Source: Elymus sibiricus
Taxonomy: Eukaryota > Streptophyta > Magnoliopsida > Poales > Poaceae
Direction of reading: 5' to 3'
Assembly (NCBI GenBank): GCA_039707655.1
Contig: CM077676.1
Location: forward strand, 82,547,895 to 82,611,894
Length of the DNA: 64,000 nucleotides
Below, piece after piece: positions 1 to 11,932 of the stretch. Positions within the stretch are counted from its first letter, which is position 1; each line of letters begins with the position of its first letter. The translations under genes were made by a program, and so were the position numbers. The notes beneath the pieces are model-generated. The model worked only from the letters and a program-made list of their open reading frames with translations, made no database searches and was not told the origin of the DNA.

Positions 1-2392
1 ATGTGGATATTTACTTGTTGAGACGTAAGTCTGGATCTTTTGAATTCATTCATAAGGTTTTCAAAAATGAAGTAGAAGTTGTTGTAACAAGAAAATTATG
101 TTTCTACAATTCGATTGCAGAAAGGAATATTTGAGTTACAAGTTTAGCGAATGTCTGATGAGTTATGAAAGGGGTTTCATAACTTGCACCTCCCGGAACA
201 CCACTGCAAGTGGAAAGTCCGTGAAGATGTAATCGAACCATTTATGACTTGGTAAGATCAAAGATGACATAAATAAATTTGCCATTATCCCTTTTATAGA
301 GTGATGCTTTAGAGACTGCGGCTTTTACACTGAAAAGAGCTCCATCAGGTCTGTTGAAATGACGCCATGGTATGGTACGCCCAACCATGTTATATCTTTT
401 CTTAACATTTGGAATATGGGGCTTGTGTAAAAAGTTACAAACCTATTCCAAATCAGACAAGTGCTACTTTGTAAGGTTATCCCAAGTCATTGGGTATTCC
501 CCCACCACTATACCGAGGCAAAGGGTTTTGCCGCAAAAGGGTATGCTTTTAAAGAGAATAGTTCTTTCAAAAGGCGAGTGGGAGGACAGTGCAACTCGAC
601 GAGATAACCTGTATCTTCGTCATCAGATCAAAGGAAAGAAACCTTGGAAGTGATTCCGGAGTTTCCTACTGCTACTGATACGGAAGTCTCTACAATAAAA
701 TGTATGGACTTCGGTCGAACTTGCAGCTGAACCACGTAGGCAAAGCTCGTGCAAACCTATCAGGTGCGCAAACGAGATATTGTTGTTAGACAACAGTATA
801 CCTACAATACACAAGGAAGCGTTGATGGGCCCTGACTCCGGAATTGGCTAAATGCCAATACAATCCGAGATAGTTTCCATATAAGTGATTCGAGATTAAA
901 ATCTTGATACACCTTTCGGAAGACTTAGAGTCTAACGAATATTTATGAAACTAAAAACTGATACGGATAAAATGTTTTATCCATAAAGCTCGACTTGTTG
1001 CCATAACAAGTTCAAGGAGTTGACTATGATGAGATTGTCTCACAGTAGCGATGCTTGAAGTCGGTTCGGGTTGAACTGGCAATTAATACATATTTCAATC
1101 ATGAGATATGAAACATGGATGACAAAAGGATTTCCATCTGATGGAAATAAAACCTAGGACTTGTATGTGATACAGTCCAAAGTAATTTGTCGATCCAGAG
1201 GATGCTAGTAAGTATGCAAACTTCAGAGTTCCAGCGATGGACAGAAGAGAGCAAAGTGGAGTTGGAATCTTCGTTTTTGATGGAATGGTCAAAGGGGTTT
1301 GACTTCATCAAATGGGTATCGAAGATGCTTGTGATTCAAGAAAATAAGTGGGAGCATAATAATATTTCTAAAAACCTTGTGTACTTGACACATTGTTAAT
1401 TGGAAATAAATTTCTTGACACGAATTAGGACTTCATTTGAAAATAGTTTTTCCGATGAAGTGCTTGGGCTAAATAGCCTCAATATTAGGCATGATGATCT
1501 ATGGAGATAGATTTACCTAATGGGGCTAAGCAATGAATACATATTGACAAGATGCTAAAACTTTTTAGCATTTAAAACGCCAAGGAATGATTCTTGCCAA
1601 AGTCACATGGAAAGAGTTTTTGCAAGACTCGGTGTCCCAAAACACTGATGAGTAAAATACATGATGGAGATTCCACACACTCTAGTGTTTGGATTAATCA
1701 TGTATTCCATGGTATGTAAAACAACCAGATATGTCCAATACTCCAAAGTTGTTGCGAGTATAGATACCAAAGTGATCAAAAGTACTGATCATGGGACAAC
1801 AGTGAAAGATGTCATTAGGTACTAGAGTAGTACTGATGACATGTTTTCTCGCAAGCAGAGATTATGAAGTGCTCGTTGTAAGTAATTACATCGATACAGT
1901 CTTCATCAATGCTCCATGCGATTTTCGATTTAAGTTAAGGGTTTTGTGTAATACACAACATAGTGGCACGGTAGTTGGAAATTGTTCCAAACAAGATACT
2001 GTGGCGAATTCTATAACAAAGGCAAAGTATGTTGACGCTTTAGAAGCGACAAAGAAGTTGTTGAATCATATAGTTCATTCATGAACTTAGTATGGTTCCA
2101 AGATGGCTTTGGTCAATGGGACACTATTGCAGATAGTTGCTCCATAGCTGAGTCTGAGGAATCAGGTTTCGACCAATGATTCACATACATACAAAGCCAA
2201 GTCCACACAAAATATGAATTTTGTGAAAGCGTGAAAACGCGAGGATATGCAAAGTTACACACGGAACTGAAGCTGTCAGATCCGTTGGACATCAGGCTAT
2301 ACCACATGCGAAGCATTTTTTTACACCGGTATGCCATAGGTGTAAAGTGCATTAGCATTGACTAGATATTGACTCTAGTGCAAGTGGGAGTC
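1..2392 (+). pseudogene. Decayed Copia pol (integrase to RNase H)
   Basis: Remains of the 3' two thirds of a Copia polyprotein, running off the left edge. Short stretches align by eye with the intact Copia at 13195-17178. About 170-240 matches the integrase region before the PPGTPQ motif, about 315-350 reads as an ETAAFTL..RAPS-like segment, about 1015-1050 is the VDYDE region of reverse transcriptase, and about 1985-2070 is RNase H (SKQ...AKYV.A.EA.KK). Stops and frameshifts are everywhere, so no product is expected. A polypurine stretch (AAGTGGGAGTC) lies directly before the LTR at 2393, which fixes strand and 3' end. The start is outside the window. Confidence 0.85.
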
Positions 2393-4585
2393 TGTAGGAG
2401 ATATGCCCTAGAGGCAATAATAAATGCTATTATTTATCTCCATGTTCATGATTAGGTTTGTGTTCCATGCTATAACTGCTATGGTTCTCGAGTCTACAAA
2501 TAAAACGAGGCTCGGAGGAAGACTCATATGCACGTGTGGGATAATAAACGGTAAAATGTATTCCTAGTCTGGCCTCTAAGACTGGCTCAAGTATTGCATG
2601 ATGATCCTGTTTTCCTGATCATGGGCATGGCTATGCCGGCAATTTTGAGGGCACAATGTTAGAAGAACATTTGTGTTGAATCGACCCGTATTGATGTTAT
2701 GCTATGAGATACATTCGTCATAAGTTAATGGTTAATAACACAGAGAAGTTAATGTTTGCATAATTCCTTAGACCATGAGAGTATTGAGTTTCTTCATGCT
2801 TGCTTCATGAACTTTGGGGTTTGTTAAACGTCATCCGTAAATGGGTGGCTATTACGGCGGCTTACGGGTTCATGGAAAAGTATGTCAAGTAACTTGATAG
2901 CTCAAGATTGGGATTTGCTCCTCCGACGATGGAGAGATATCTCTGGGCCCTCTCGGTGTTACGGTATCCATCATCGTCTGGCCAGACACTTTTGTGATTT
3001 GATCACGGGGATGCCGGAACACGGGAACGAGAAAAGAGAACAATACCGGTAACGAGGTAACTGGCATTGTGGACAAGTTGTTGATCCAAGGGGATGCCTA
3101 CATGTCTCACCTCAGGTATTTGTAACATATCGTGAAGCAACAGGAATAGCACACGGCAACTGGAGGTTCACTCGAATATTCATTCGTGTGGGTATAGGGA
3201 TCAATATGGGTGTCCACGGCTCCGATGCTGATCATTGATTGGAAAGTGTTCCGGTCATGTCTATACTTCACCGAACCTATAGGGTCACACGCTTAAGGGT
3301 TATCTATCTGCTGAATACTAGACAAGGAGTCCGAGAGAAAGTCACTGAAATAGTTTCGGAGACAGCGGAAAAGTTCCGGAGAGAACACCGAAAAAGTTTC
3401 GGTAAAACCGAAAAGTTGTTTCGGATAAAACCATTGATCCAAAAAGGTTTCGGCAAGCACCGGGAATGTTTTGGAGGTTGCCAGATTGGTCTGGTAATTT
3501 CTGGAATTTTTCTGGAGAAAAACCGAAAAATAAGTTTCGGAGCTGCCGGACTTGTTTACCGGGTAAAGGAAGATGGTTTTAAATTAAACCACTATACTGG
3601 AAATGTTCCGGAGCGTGTCCAGATAATTTTAGAGGGTGCCGGAAATGTTCTGGGACCTTCTGGAATTTTCAGAAGAAATAGTTTCGGAAAACATCTTGTC
3701 CCAGCGAGAGGGGACAAGATCCCACGGATCGTGGGGGCTGTTTTTGGGCTGTTTTTGGGGGCGCCCCCTTTAGGGGACAGCCCCCTTGTGACTGGACAAA
3801 GTGTTGGGTGGGGCCCCCATGGTGGGGGGCAGCCCCCACAAATGGTGGAGAGTGTTGGGAGGAAGGTGGGGCCCCATGGGGGAACACCATGGACAAGGGA
3901 ACATGTTTTCTCCATGTTTGGTGGGAACATGCTTCCTTGTTTGGTGGGTGCATGTTTAGTGGGCTGAAATTTCAGCCCCCTCTCACCCCTCCCACCACTA
4001 TATAAGGAGGTGGAGAGGAGCTCTCCATCCTCACTCCAACTCTCATACACATGCCATGCATTATCTGGCTTCTTCTCTCCCTCCCACGAAAAGAGTTTCG
4101 TAGAGCCGAAAGGCTGTTTGGGTTCCGGTGGGAACTAGTTCTGGACGGCGAAGCCCTGCCGGATAGATGACACCGTATGTGTGCAACTCTGTAGAGAGAT
4201 CGTAGTTTCGGTCTTAGTTTGAGAGTGCCTCCCGAAGGGCTGTCCGTGTGACCGTCTGAGTTTTGGAGGTCCTCCCGAAGGGCTGTCCGAGTGACAGTCC
4301 GAGTTTCGGAGGTCCTCCCGAAGGGCTGTCCGCGACACCGTCCGGGGGACTGTGCGACCGCCTCCCGGAGGGCTGTCCGCGGGGCAGATGAGGGTATATA
4401 TCCTCGCGGTTGGGAGGTTGTAAAATCCTAGCTGCGGGGATCTGCACCGCCGATCGTCATCGACTCTACTTCCGCTGCGCTACGAGTCGGTAACGAAAAG
4501 ATCAAACCTTGTATGCAGTCTCCATAGTGGTCCTGGGCTGGTGCGTAGGTCGGAAAATTTTTGTTTTCTGCTGCGTTACCCTACA
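2393..4585 (+). repeat. 3' LTR of the decayed Copia
   Basis: A 2.19-kb LTR starting TGTAGGAGATATGCCC and ending CCCTACA. It belongs to the same family as the two LTRs of the Copia at 47392-56791, being reverse-complementary to them along most of its length. A TATATAAG box at 3999-4006 is the likely LTR promoter. Upstream, about 3330-3680, are many TTTCGG/TTCCGG motifs. Downstream, about 4225-4380, are repeats containing CTCCCGAAGGGCTGTCCG. The base run after it (ATAAT, 4586-4590) would be the TSD; its partner is outside the window. Open frames of up to 242 codons inside it are chance frames in GC-rich LTR sequence. Confidence 0.85.
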
Positions 4586-5320
4586 ATAATACCCCTTATA
4601 TTTTGGAACTGATGGAAAATTTAGTTTGACGGGTGGGGTGATGATGGAGTGTGTTTTATTTTTATTTATAGTGTGGTGATTTGATGGGCCTTTTGTGGTG
4701 TAGTTCTGTGTTATCCGCTAAGCAACGTATATTTATGTGGGGAAATTTCCACGTCAGAATGCATGTACTATATTGGTGCTACGATATCACATGGGAGGGT
4801 GCGCAGGATTGATATATTTTATTGGACGGCTGCTGCTGATTGATTTGAAAAATCGTTGGCCCGATCAAAATCGTAAACCAAATCCAAAATTGAATACCTT
4901 AATTGAATGAAAGAGTTTCAAAAATGAGAATATAGGAAACTGAAAGAATTGAATGGGAGAGCTCTTGAGAAATTGTTGACCCGGTCAAAATCGAGTTGAT
5001 CCAATTCTAAATTGAAGACCTCAATTAATTGTGATGCCTTAAAAATTGGGAATATAGTGTACAGTATAAAAGAATAGATTGAGATAGTTTTGAGAAATTG
5101 TTGGCCCGGTCAAAATCGGGTGACCCAATCCTAATTGGAGACCTCAATTGAATGTGGGCTCTTCAAAACTAGGGAGCTTAGTGTTATAGAGTATGTCATT
5201 CTATCTCAGTACAAGTGCAGCTACAATCTGAACTAGGCAATGTAAACGTTGAACACACAGTCCTTGCATTTTAAGGTTTAGGTTTGCTCTACGAGCTTGC
5301 TCCAACTGCACGCTTTGATC
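4586..5320. repeat. Gene-free stretch with three diverged ~120-bp tandem repeats
   Basis: No coding region is seen. From about 4845 to 5210 a unit recurs three times: a GAGAAATTGTTGRCCCGGTCAAAATCG-like core followed by a CCAATCC..AATTG..GACCTCAATT segment. The GGC/GAC of the core ends at 4860, 4980 and 5104, giving spacings of 120 and 124 bp. The copies are visibly diverged. No family could be assigned. Confidence 0.6.
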
Positions 5321-5335
5321 TCACATATCAGCGTA

Positions 5336-6803
5336 GTTTTTTTTTTAGAAAAGGAGGAAGACCCTCGGCCTTTGTATCTGGCGATGCATGCAGCCACTTT
5401 ATTAATTATTCACAAAGACCTTACAAAGTGATCCATCAGTAAGTCTGAAGTCACCGTCTTGGCAACATCTGTCGCTACTCCTATCCAGTTGATGAAGGGA
5501 TGCTGATAGTCTGAGCCTAATACCAAACAGACCTCGCAGCAAAGCCTAACATCTAAGACCGGAGGCCCCAACCAAGCCACTTGCCGGGTATGGGGCACAC
5601 ACCGATCCGGCGCACTCTCAGAGGCCGCCGCCGCCAACTGCCCCCGATCCATCTTCAGAGCTGTACTGACGCATCGACCTTGCCTGGCCTAGCTGCCGTC
5701 GACGCCACCACGACGCCAGACAACGCCACCATCCTGCGCTCGTCCATCATCACACGCCCAGTGGCGAGACCCCGCTGCTCCAAGCCGCTGAGACCCGCTG
5801 CTCCAAGCCACTGAGACCCGCCGCTCCTCCTTCGCGAACACCACCTGCTACCACTGGTCCCATCCCCTCCGCCTGCAGTTCCTATGCACTCCCAACCGAG
5901 CCCCAAGGCCCCTGGCGACGCCTCCAGGAAGGTCACGACGCGGCCGCCGCCAGATCCGAAGAGGATTGAAGGTTTTCACCCGGGCAGGGGATCGGGATGG
6001 GTAGTTTGGAACCTCAGCTGCGCCTCCATGAAGAAAAGCGGCGCCCTTGGGTGTCGCCGCCGCCGGGCCGGCCAGACCGGCCAAGGTTTCCCCCGGACCC
6101 CAAGTACACCACCAGGGCTCACCACCATCGGAGCCAGCAGATGCAAGCCATCGGGACGTCGAGAGAGGCAGCAGGACAGAGGGGAACCTCCAGATCTGAC
6201 GCAATAGAGCACCGCGCCGCAGCCGGACTCCACCAGCGACCCGGCACCCGCGCGGCCGAGCACACTGGCCAGCGTCTCCTGCGGACGTCGCCAGCCGCCA
6301 GACGACGTTGCCTCACTGGCAGGGCCGCCGCCCCAGGAACCGCAGGCCTCCGATGTGATCTGGTCCGCAGGCCGTCGAGATCGATCCGAGCGCCGAGATC
6401 CCCGCCGCCACCTTCCCCGGCGGCCGTCTCCGGTGGCGGCGAGTATTGAATTCATGCTCCAGCCAACTCATCCAAAAGTCCGAACTGATGGAGAGAGGCG
6501 GACAATATATTTCAACACCCCCCCTCACGTCTAGGCTTATTTAGTCCTTAGACATGGAATTTATGTAGGCCGCAGAATCTTTTTTTTCAATACTGCGTTG
6601 GTAGGGTCTTAAACTCAAGACCTCCTGGCTCGGATACCATATTTAATTCATGCTCCAGCCAACTCATCCAAACGTCCGAACTGATGGAGAGAGACGGGCA
6701 ATATATTTCAACAACGAGGAAGGAAGGGGGGCTGAAGGGGTGGCGGCGCGGCGGATCCCTAATCGCCCCCGAGTCGCCCGAGGGGCGACGCGAGGGTCGG
6801 GTG
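5336..6803 (-). mobile_element. Non-LTR retrocopy (short LINE-like or mRNA-derived), interrupted by a TRIM
   Basis: The segment is bracketed by a perfect 15-bp direct repeat, TCACATATCAGCGTA, at 5321-5335 and 6804-6818. A run of T starts at 5337 on the plus strand, so the element is on the minus strand with its poly(A) tail at the left. A 15-bp TSD plus poly(A) is the signature of target-primed reverse transcription. Minus the TRIM at 6444-6713 the body is about 1.19 kb. The 5' part (right side) is very GC-rich, the 3' part resembles a repeat I recognise from Triticeae sequences. No reverse transcriptase is visible, so it would be non-autonomous: an internally deleted LINE or a retroposed transcript. 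Several overlapping GC-rich open frames on both strands (5580-6455) show no domain and are not called as genes. Confidence 0.7.
6444..6713 (-). mobile_element. TRIM: 270-bp terminal-repeat retrotransposon in miniature
   Basis: Two 74-bp direct repeats, 6444-6517 and 6640-6713, differ by only a few bases. Read on the minus strand each starts TGTTGAAATATATTG. Directly after the first repeat (minus strand) is a primer-binding site, TGGTATCCGAGCCAGG at about 6624-6639, like the initiator-Met tRNA complement TGGTATCAGAGC. Directly before the second repeat is a polypurine tract, GAGGGGGGG (about 6518-6526). Flanks are GCGAG (6439-6443) and ACGAG (6714-6718), a 5-bp TSD with one mismatch. The 122-bp interior has no coding capacity, as expected for a TRIM/SMART element mobilised in trans. 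The repeats end in TA rather than CA on the 3' side, a small departure from the usual LTR end. Confidence 0.85.
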
Positions 6804-6818
6804 TCACATATCAGCGTA

Positions 6819-7599
6819 ATAATAGAAAACAATCTCATTGTGCCGAGGTAGATAACATGAGGGTGATACATTGAACTTAGCTTAGCAGTAGAAGTGGTAA
6901 CAATGTCAATGTAACAATTTTTTGTTCGCAATAGGGTAGGATGCCATGGGCACTGTTACGATTGCATCGAAGGTTGATGGCCATCCGGTTTCGGTGGAAG
7001 AGCTTGAAAGAACACGATTGCTTGCACCTTGCTTCTACTAAAGAGCTTGAAAATACAAGATAGCTGGAGCAACTCTGTGTGCTAACTTTGACTGAGTCAA
7101 TCAAGGTATAACTTCTGGCTCACAAGGCAGCACACAAGGCTGAGAGGGAGAGAGAACAGGAGAAGAAGAGGGACTGGGCTTGGAAGCTAAGATCATCAGG
7201 CACCTGAAATATTACATGTTACTTAGACTCGATATGCGGTCAGATGCTCCCTTTTTTCCCAGCAGCGTGCGGATGGCTCTGAAGATCAAAGCCAGCGCTC
7301 ACTGTAGCACCCGGACCGCTGTGAAGGAATGACAACTACTTGTATGTCACAATTTTAGTGATGCACTTTACTATGAATTGTATCCCCATTTCAACGGGCC
7401 ATTGCCGTTACCATGCTGAACACATAGGAACGTCTTGCCTGACCGCGCAAGAGGCTTCGCCCCAGCTCCTAGTTTCCATGAATGGTCACTAAACAGTAGC
7501 AAGATTACACAATCAAGTTTGAGAAAGAAAATGACAGCTATAGAACATGGAACATATAAATCTCGCTACGCTGCCCGCATAACTGGGGGCATTCACTGA
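6819..7599. other. Unassigned sequence
   Basis: About 780 bp of moderate GC content between the retrocopy and the helicase relic. I see no convincing reading frame, terminal repeats or RNA gene. It may contain the decayed 5' region of the helicase gene, but nothing recognisable supports that. Confidence 0.4.
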
Positions 7600-8621
7600 A
7601 TCCGCCACGCTCGACCGCGACTGCCGCCAAGGCTGCTCACACGCGCTGCTCGAGTCGCCCACCAGCACCGGCAGGTCGCTCTCCCTCCTGCGCCGCGCTC
7701 GCCTGGCGGCTGGCAGCGCCACTGTCTGCTGGGCGTGCCCCCCGCCGCCGCCGACCCCCTCCTCCATTGCGGCGCCTTTGTCCCCGACGACACCCAGCAG
7801 CAGCGCACTCCCGGTACTACTGCCCTCCCCCTTCTCTCTCCCTCTCTCTCTCGCCGGTTCTTGGATCGAGGATACGCTGCTGCTCGTTCCTGACTTGGTT
7901 TGCTCATTCATGTGGGTGTCGCGGTTCTTGATGTTCAGGCATCCCGGTGAAGGCGGCGGCTGCCAAGAAGAAGAATGCGCCGACCATCTACTACGTAAGA
8001 TCTGCTCTCCCATGAACTGAAACGATGGGGCAATCTTGCCAGCCAGGTTTCTTGGCTGCTTGTCTTGAATCGATGAGATGAATACTGATTGATTTCATTC
8101 CCCTTCGAAAAATCCTGATTAGTTTCTTGGTCCCGTTGTCTGCTGCAAGAGGACGCACTCTCAGATAACCCAGGTGGTCCAGGAGCTGCGCAAGACGATG
8201 GCCATCTTGGTAGCTAAAATGTTCCCATCTCAGTGCCCTTCTTGCCTCTTTTTTCTCATTCAGAAAAGGAAATGCATTATCCAACCAATGTTAAGAAGCA
8301 GTAGCAGAAATGACGCCAAGCCATGTATTCAATCATCATGTAGTAGTGGGTGTTGATGTAGCCGTAATCCCCAGGAGCCTTTATGAGGGTGGTCCAATGT
8401 TCTAAAGTTAAACTGTCATGCAATGCAGGCCTCAAGGAAGCACTATTGCGTCAATAAGACCGTATGCATGGCTGAGTCAATTGACGAGGAATGGTAACAT
8501 ACAAGACACATTTCTTTACTAATCGTTTGGGTTCTTCATTGTAAACCATTTAGTGAGTCCTTTTCTCCCTCATCAGCAAGAAGCTCCTAGACGACAAAGT
8601 TCAAGGATGCCCAGAATTCAA
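7600..8621 (+). pseudogene. FANCJ/BRIP1-like Fe-S DNA helicase relic, 5' part
   Basis: Five exon-like pieces match the N-terminal half of the XPD/DinG-family helicase FANCJ (interstrand-crosslink repair, nuclear). About 7604-7700 reads ATLDR...HALLESPTSTGRSLSLL, the Walker A region, with the expected GTGK degraded to STGR. 7939-7994 reads up to KKNAPTIYY with GT after it. 8150-8209 reads RTHSQITQVVQELRKT..AIL (motif Ia). 8429-8493 reads ASRKHYCVNKTVC...EEC and 8577-8621 reads KKLLDDKVQGCPEFK, the Fe-S-domain cysteines. Pieces end in GT and are preceded by AG. The missing residues after RKT, the altered Walker A and the lack of an open first exon indicate a pseudogene. It continues at 19281 after a TE-filled intron. 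The assignment is from memory of the family's motifs. Confidence 0.78.
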
Positions 8622-8639
8622 GTGAGTTTTCCTAGCTTC

Positions 8640-10056
8640 TTTCAGGGGAAAATATATTTGGACGTGTCCAGGGAGCGGCCGGCTGCTCCCTAGCCGTCCC
8701 AAGCGGGCGACCAAAACGAAAAATTATTGTCCCCTAATCCATAAATAGAAATAATTTGCCCCCTAATTCGTGTAAGGAAAATCTAATACAATATAAACAG
8801 AAAAACATCCATGTGAACATGAATTCGAGTTTTCAAATTTTTTAAAAGTCATATCTTTCAAACCGTGCGTCGGAATTAAGATCCGTTTTCACCGTTGGAA
8901 TTCTCGCGACGTGCTCTTCAAAACTAGATCCCTCATGGGTATGTTTTGACGAACTTTTTTTTTGTGCAATTTAATCCTCGTTTGGTGCAACTGTCTAGCT
9001 GTCGATGTGCAACTACCTGATAGTCGATGTGCAACTTTTTTCCTACACATGGACGTGCAGATTTCACTTATAGCACCTTCAACCCAAACTACCCCCATAC
9101 TAGTGAGATGTGCAATTTCGTCTGCTGCCTCTGCCAACTGACTAGTAGTCGATGTGCAACTTTTCTCGTGTCCGTAGATGTCAGTTTTCACCGATTTGCT
9201 ACCTTCGCCAACTGCCTAGCAATGGATGTGCAACTTCGGATGCTGCACCGGCCAACTGCCTAACAGTTGGTGTGCAACTTTTTTTCGTATCCCATGGATG
9301 TGTAATTTTCACTACTAGCACCCCGTCCCAACCACCCCCGCTAGTGAGATGTGCAACTTTAGGGCCCCTATAGGCAACTTTTTTCTACCCTCCTAGATGT
9401 GCAATCTTTCACCATCCAACAATCATTGCCAGTGAGATGTGCAACTTCGTCTGTTGCCCCGGCCAACTGACTAGCAGACTATGTGCAACTTCATCTATTG
9501 CCCTGCCAACTGAAACTACACATCCATAAATAGAGAGGGAAAGTATTTGCACATCAACTACTATACAGTTGGCTAGAACAATAAACTAAGTTGCACATAT
9601 CGCTGGTAGGGTAGGTGCGACAAGGTGTGCCAGTTGTGAAAAGTACACATGCACGAGTAGGGAAGGGCCTGTACATCGACTACTAGTTAGTTGGCGTGAG
9701 CAGCAGACTAGTTGCACATCACAAAATGTTATTTGTCACGGTTGCTAGGTTGCGTCTTCATATGAAGTTTGGATCATGCAGCTCCAAAAATGTTTTGAAA
9801 AAAGTTGCACCATACAGTATTAAAGTTGCACCATGTACTAATAGAGTTGCACCATATAGCACAAAAGATGGCATCAAAAAAAATTCGTCGAAACATACTC
9901 ATGCGGGGTCTAGTTTTAAAGATCTCGTCACGAGGATTCCAACGATGAAAACGGATCCTAATTCCGACGCACGGTTTGAAAGTTATGACTTTTTAAAAAT
10001 TTGAAAACCCGAATTAAATGCACATACGCATCCATCAGTGCTGCCCATGCCCATGT
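8640..10056. mobile_element. Long inverted-repeat element with GTGCAAC subrepeats (left part)
   Basis: Positions about 8815-8970 and 9868-10020 are inverted repeats of each other: CAAACCGTGCGTCGGAATTA and its flanks recur in reverse complement near 9962-9980. The interior carries many copies of GATGTGCAACTTT-type motifs, often with ACTAGTAGTC or GCCAACTG beside them. The outer end CAGGGAGCGGCC (about 8670) has a weaker inverted partner after the Copia insertion (about 19155-19180), so the right end lies near 19200. The whole, about 1.5 kb, sits in an intron of the helicase relic and is cut by the Copia at 10057. No transposase is seen. The superfamily is uncertain; long TIRs suggest a Mutator-like or foldback non-autonomous element. 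Confidence 0.65.
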
Positions 10057-11918
10057 TGTTGGAAATATGCCCTAGAGGCAATAATAAATTGGTTATTATT
10101 ATATTTCCTTGTTAATGATAATTGTTTATTATCCATGCTATAATTGTATTGATTGGAAACTCAAATACATGTGTGGGTACATAGACAACACTGTGTCCCT
10201 AGTAAGCCTCTAGTTGACTAGCTTGTTGATCAAAGATGGTTAAGGTTTCCTAGCCATGGACATGAGATGTCATTTGATAACGGGATCACATCATTAGGAG
10301 AATGATGTGATGGACAAGACCCAAACTGTAAACGTAGCATTTGATCGTGTCAGTTTATTGCTATTGTTTTCTGCATGTCAAGTATATGTTCCTTTGACCA
10401 TGAGATCATGCAACTCACTAACACCGGAGGAATACCTTGTGTGTATCAAACGTCGCAACGTAACTGGGTGACTATAAAGGTGCTCTACAGGTATCTCCGA
10501 GGGTGTCTGTTGGGTTGGCATGGATCAAGACTGGGATTTGTTACTCCGTATGACGGAGAGGTATCTCAGGGCCCACTCGGTAATACAACATCACATTGAG
10601 CCTTGCAAGCAAAGTGACTAAAGAGTTAGCCACAGGATCTTGTATTACGGAACGAGTAAAGAGACTTGCCGGTAACGAGATTGAACTAGGTATAGTGATA
10701 CCGACGATCGAATCTCGGGCAAGTAACATACCGAAGAACAAAGGGAACAGCATACGGGATTAACTGAATCCTTGACATAGAGGTTCGACCGATAAAGATC
10801 TTCGTAGAATATGTAGGAGCCAATATGGGCATCCAGGTCCCGCTATTGGTTATTGGCCGTAGAGGTGTCTCGGTCATGTCTACATAGTTCTCGAACCCGC
10901 AGGGTCTACACACTTAACGTTTGGTGACGATTAGTATAATTGAGTTATTATGTTGGTGACCGAAAGTTGTTCGGAGTCTCGGATAAGATCCCGGACATGA
11001 CGAGGATCTCCGGAATAGTCCGGAGGTAAAGATTGATATATGTGATAATAGTGTTTTGATCTCTGGAAGGGTTCCGGAGTTCACCGGAATGGGTTCCGGA
11101 TGTTTACCGAAGTGTTCGGGTGCAGCAACACTTTATATGAGCCAAAGGGATAAAACCCACAAGGTATTGGAAAGTGCAAAAGTAGTTTTGCTGCCGCGTA
11201 AGCGGTACTACCGCTTGGTGAAGCGGTACTACCGCCCGAGCGGTACTACCGCTTGTGTGAAGCGGTACTACCGCCCAAGCGGTACTACCGCTTGTGTGAA
11301 GCGGTACTACCGCTTGTGCGCGGCTGTGCACGGTTCGGCAGGGATCCGAGTTGGACTCTTTCCCTGCGGGCCAAACCGACCTTGTGCGGGCAAAACCGAC
11401 CCGGAGGAGGCTTTTACTCCAAGTTTAGACCCCAAGGCTCAACATATAAATAGAGGGGCAGGGCTAGCACACGGGAAACATCAGGATTTCCCAAGCCGTG
11501 TGCCGGCAACCCTAGCCCTCTAGTTCCTCCGTCATAATCTCCGTAGTGCTTGGCGAAGCCCTGCAGAGATTGTTCCTCACCACCATCACCACGCCGTCGT
11601 GCTGCTGGAACTCAACCACTACTTCACCATCGCTCGCTGGATCGAGGAGGTGAAGGCGTCATCAAGCCGTACGTGTGTTGAACGCGGAGGTGCCGTCCGT
11701 TCGGCACTAGATCGGAAGGATCGTGATTGGATCGCGGGACGCTCGGCGATTTGGATCGCGAAGACGTTCGACTACATCAACCGCGTTTATTAACGCTTCC
11801 GCTTAGCGATCTACAAGGGTATGTAGATTCACTCTCCCTCTCGTAGATGCTCATCACCATGGATAGATCTTATGTGTGCGTAGGAAAATTTTTGTTTCCC
11901 ATGCAACGTTCCCCAACA
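10057..11918 (+). repeat. 5' LTR of the Angela-type Copia
   Basis: TG...CA LTR of 1862 bp. A TATAAATAG box at 11445-11453 marks the likely U3/R promoter. Just upstream, six copies of the 13-base palindrome GCGGTACTACCGC lie at 11202, 11223, 11240, 11262, 11279 and 11301 (start positions). Small open frames inside it are repeated identically in the 3' LTR and are not genes. Confidence 0.95.
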
Positions 11919-11919
11919 G

Positions 11920-11932
11920 TGGCATCATGAGC
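11920..11932 (+). promoter_or_regulatory. Primer-binding site of the Angela-type Copia
   Basis: TGGCATCATGAGC begins two bases after the LTR end and resembles the initiator-Met tRNA 3'-end complement TGGTATCAGAGC. The Copia at 47392-56791 carries the same sequence on the minus strand. Confidence 0.8.

Noticed and set aside
3239..3967. 242-codon frame in the relic Copia LTR
   Set aside because: Lies across U3 of an LTR and is not kept in the related LTRs at 47392 and 54693.
5580..6455. Several 100-160-codon overlapping frames
   Set aside because: GC-rich retrocopy body; frames overlap on both strands and show no domain.
11202..11313. CRISPR-like array
   Set aside because: Short palindromes with irregular 17-22-bp spacing inside a retrotransposon LTR of a plant genome.
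10375..11793. Paired small frames in both Angela LTRs
   Set aside because: Identical copies arise because both LTRs are the same sequence; no domain content.
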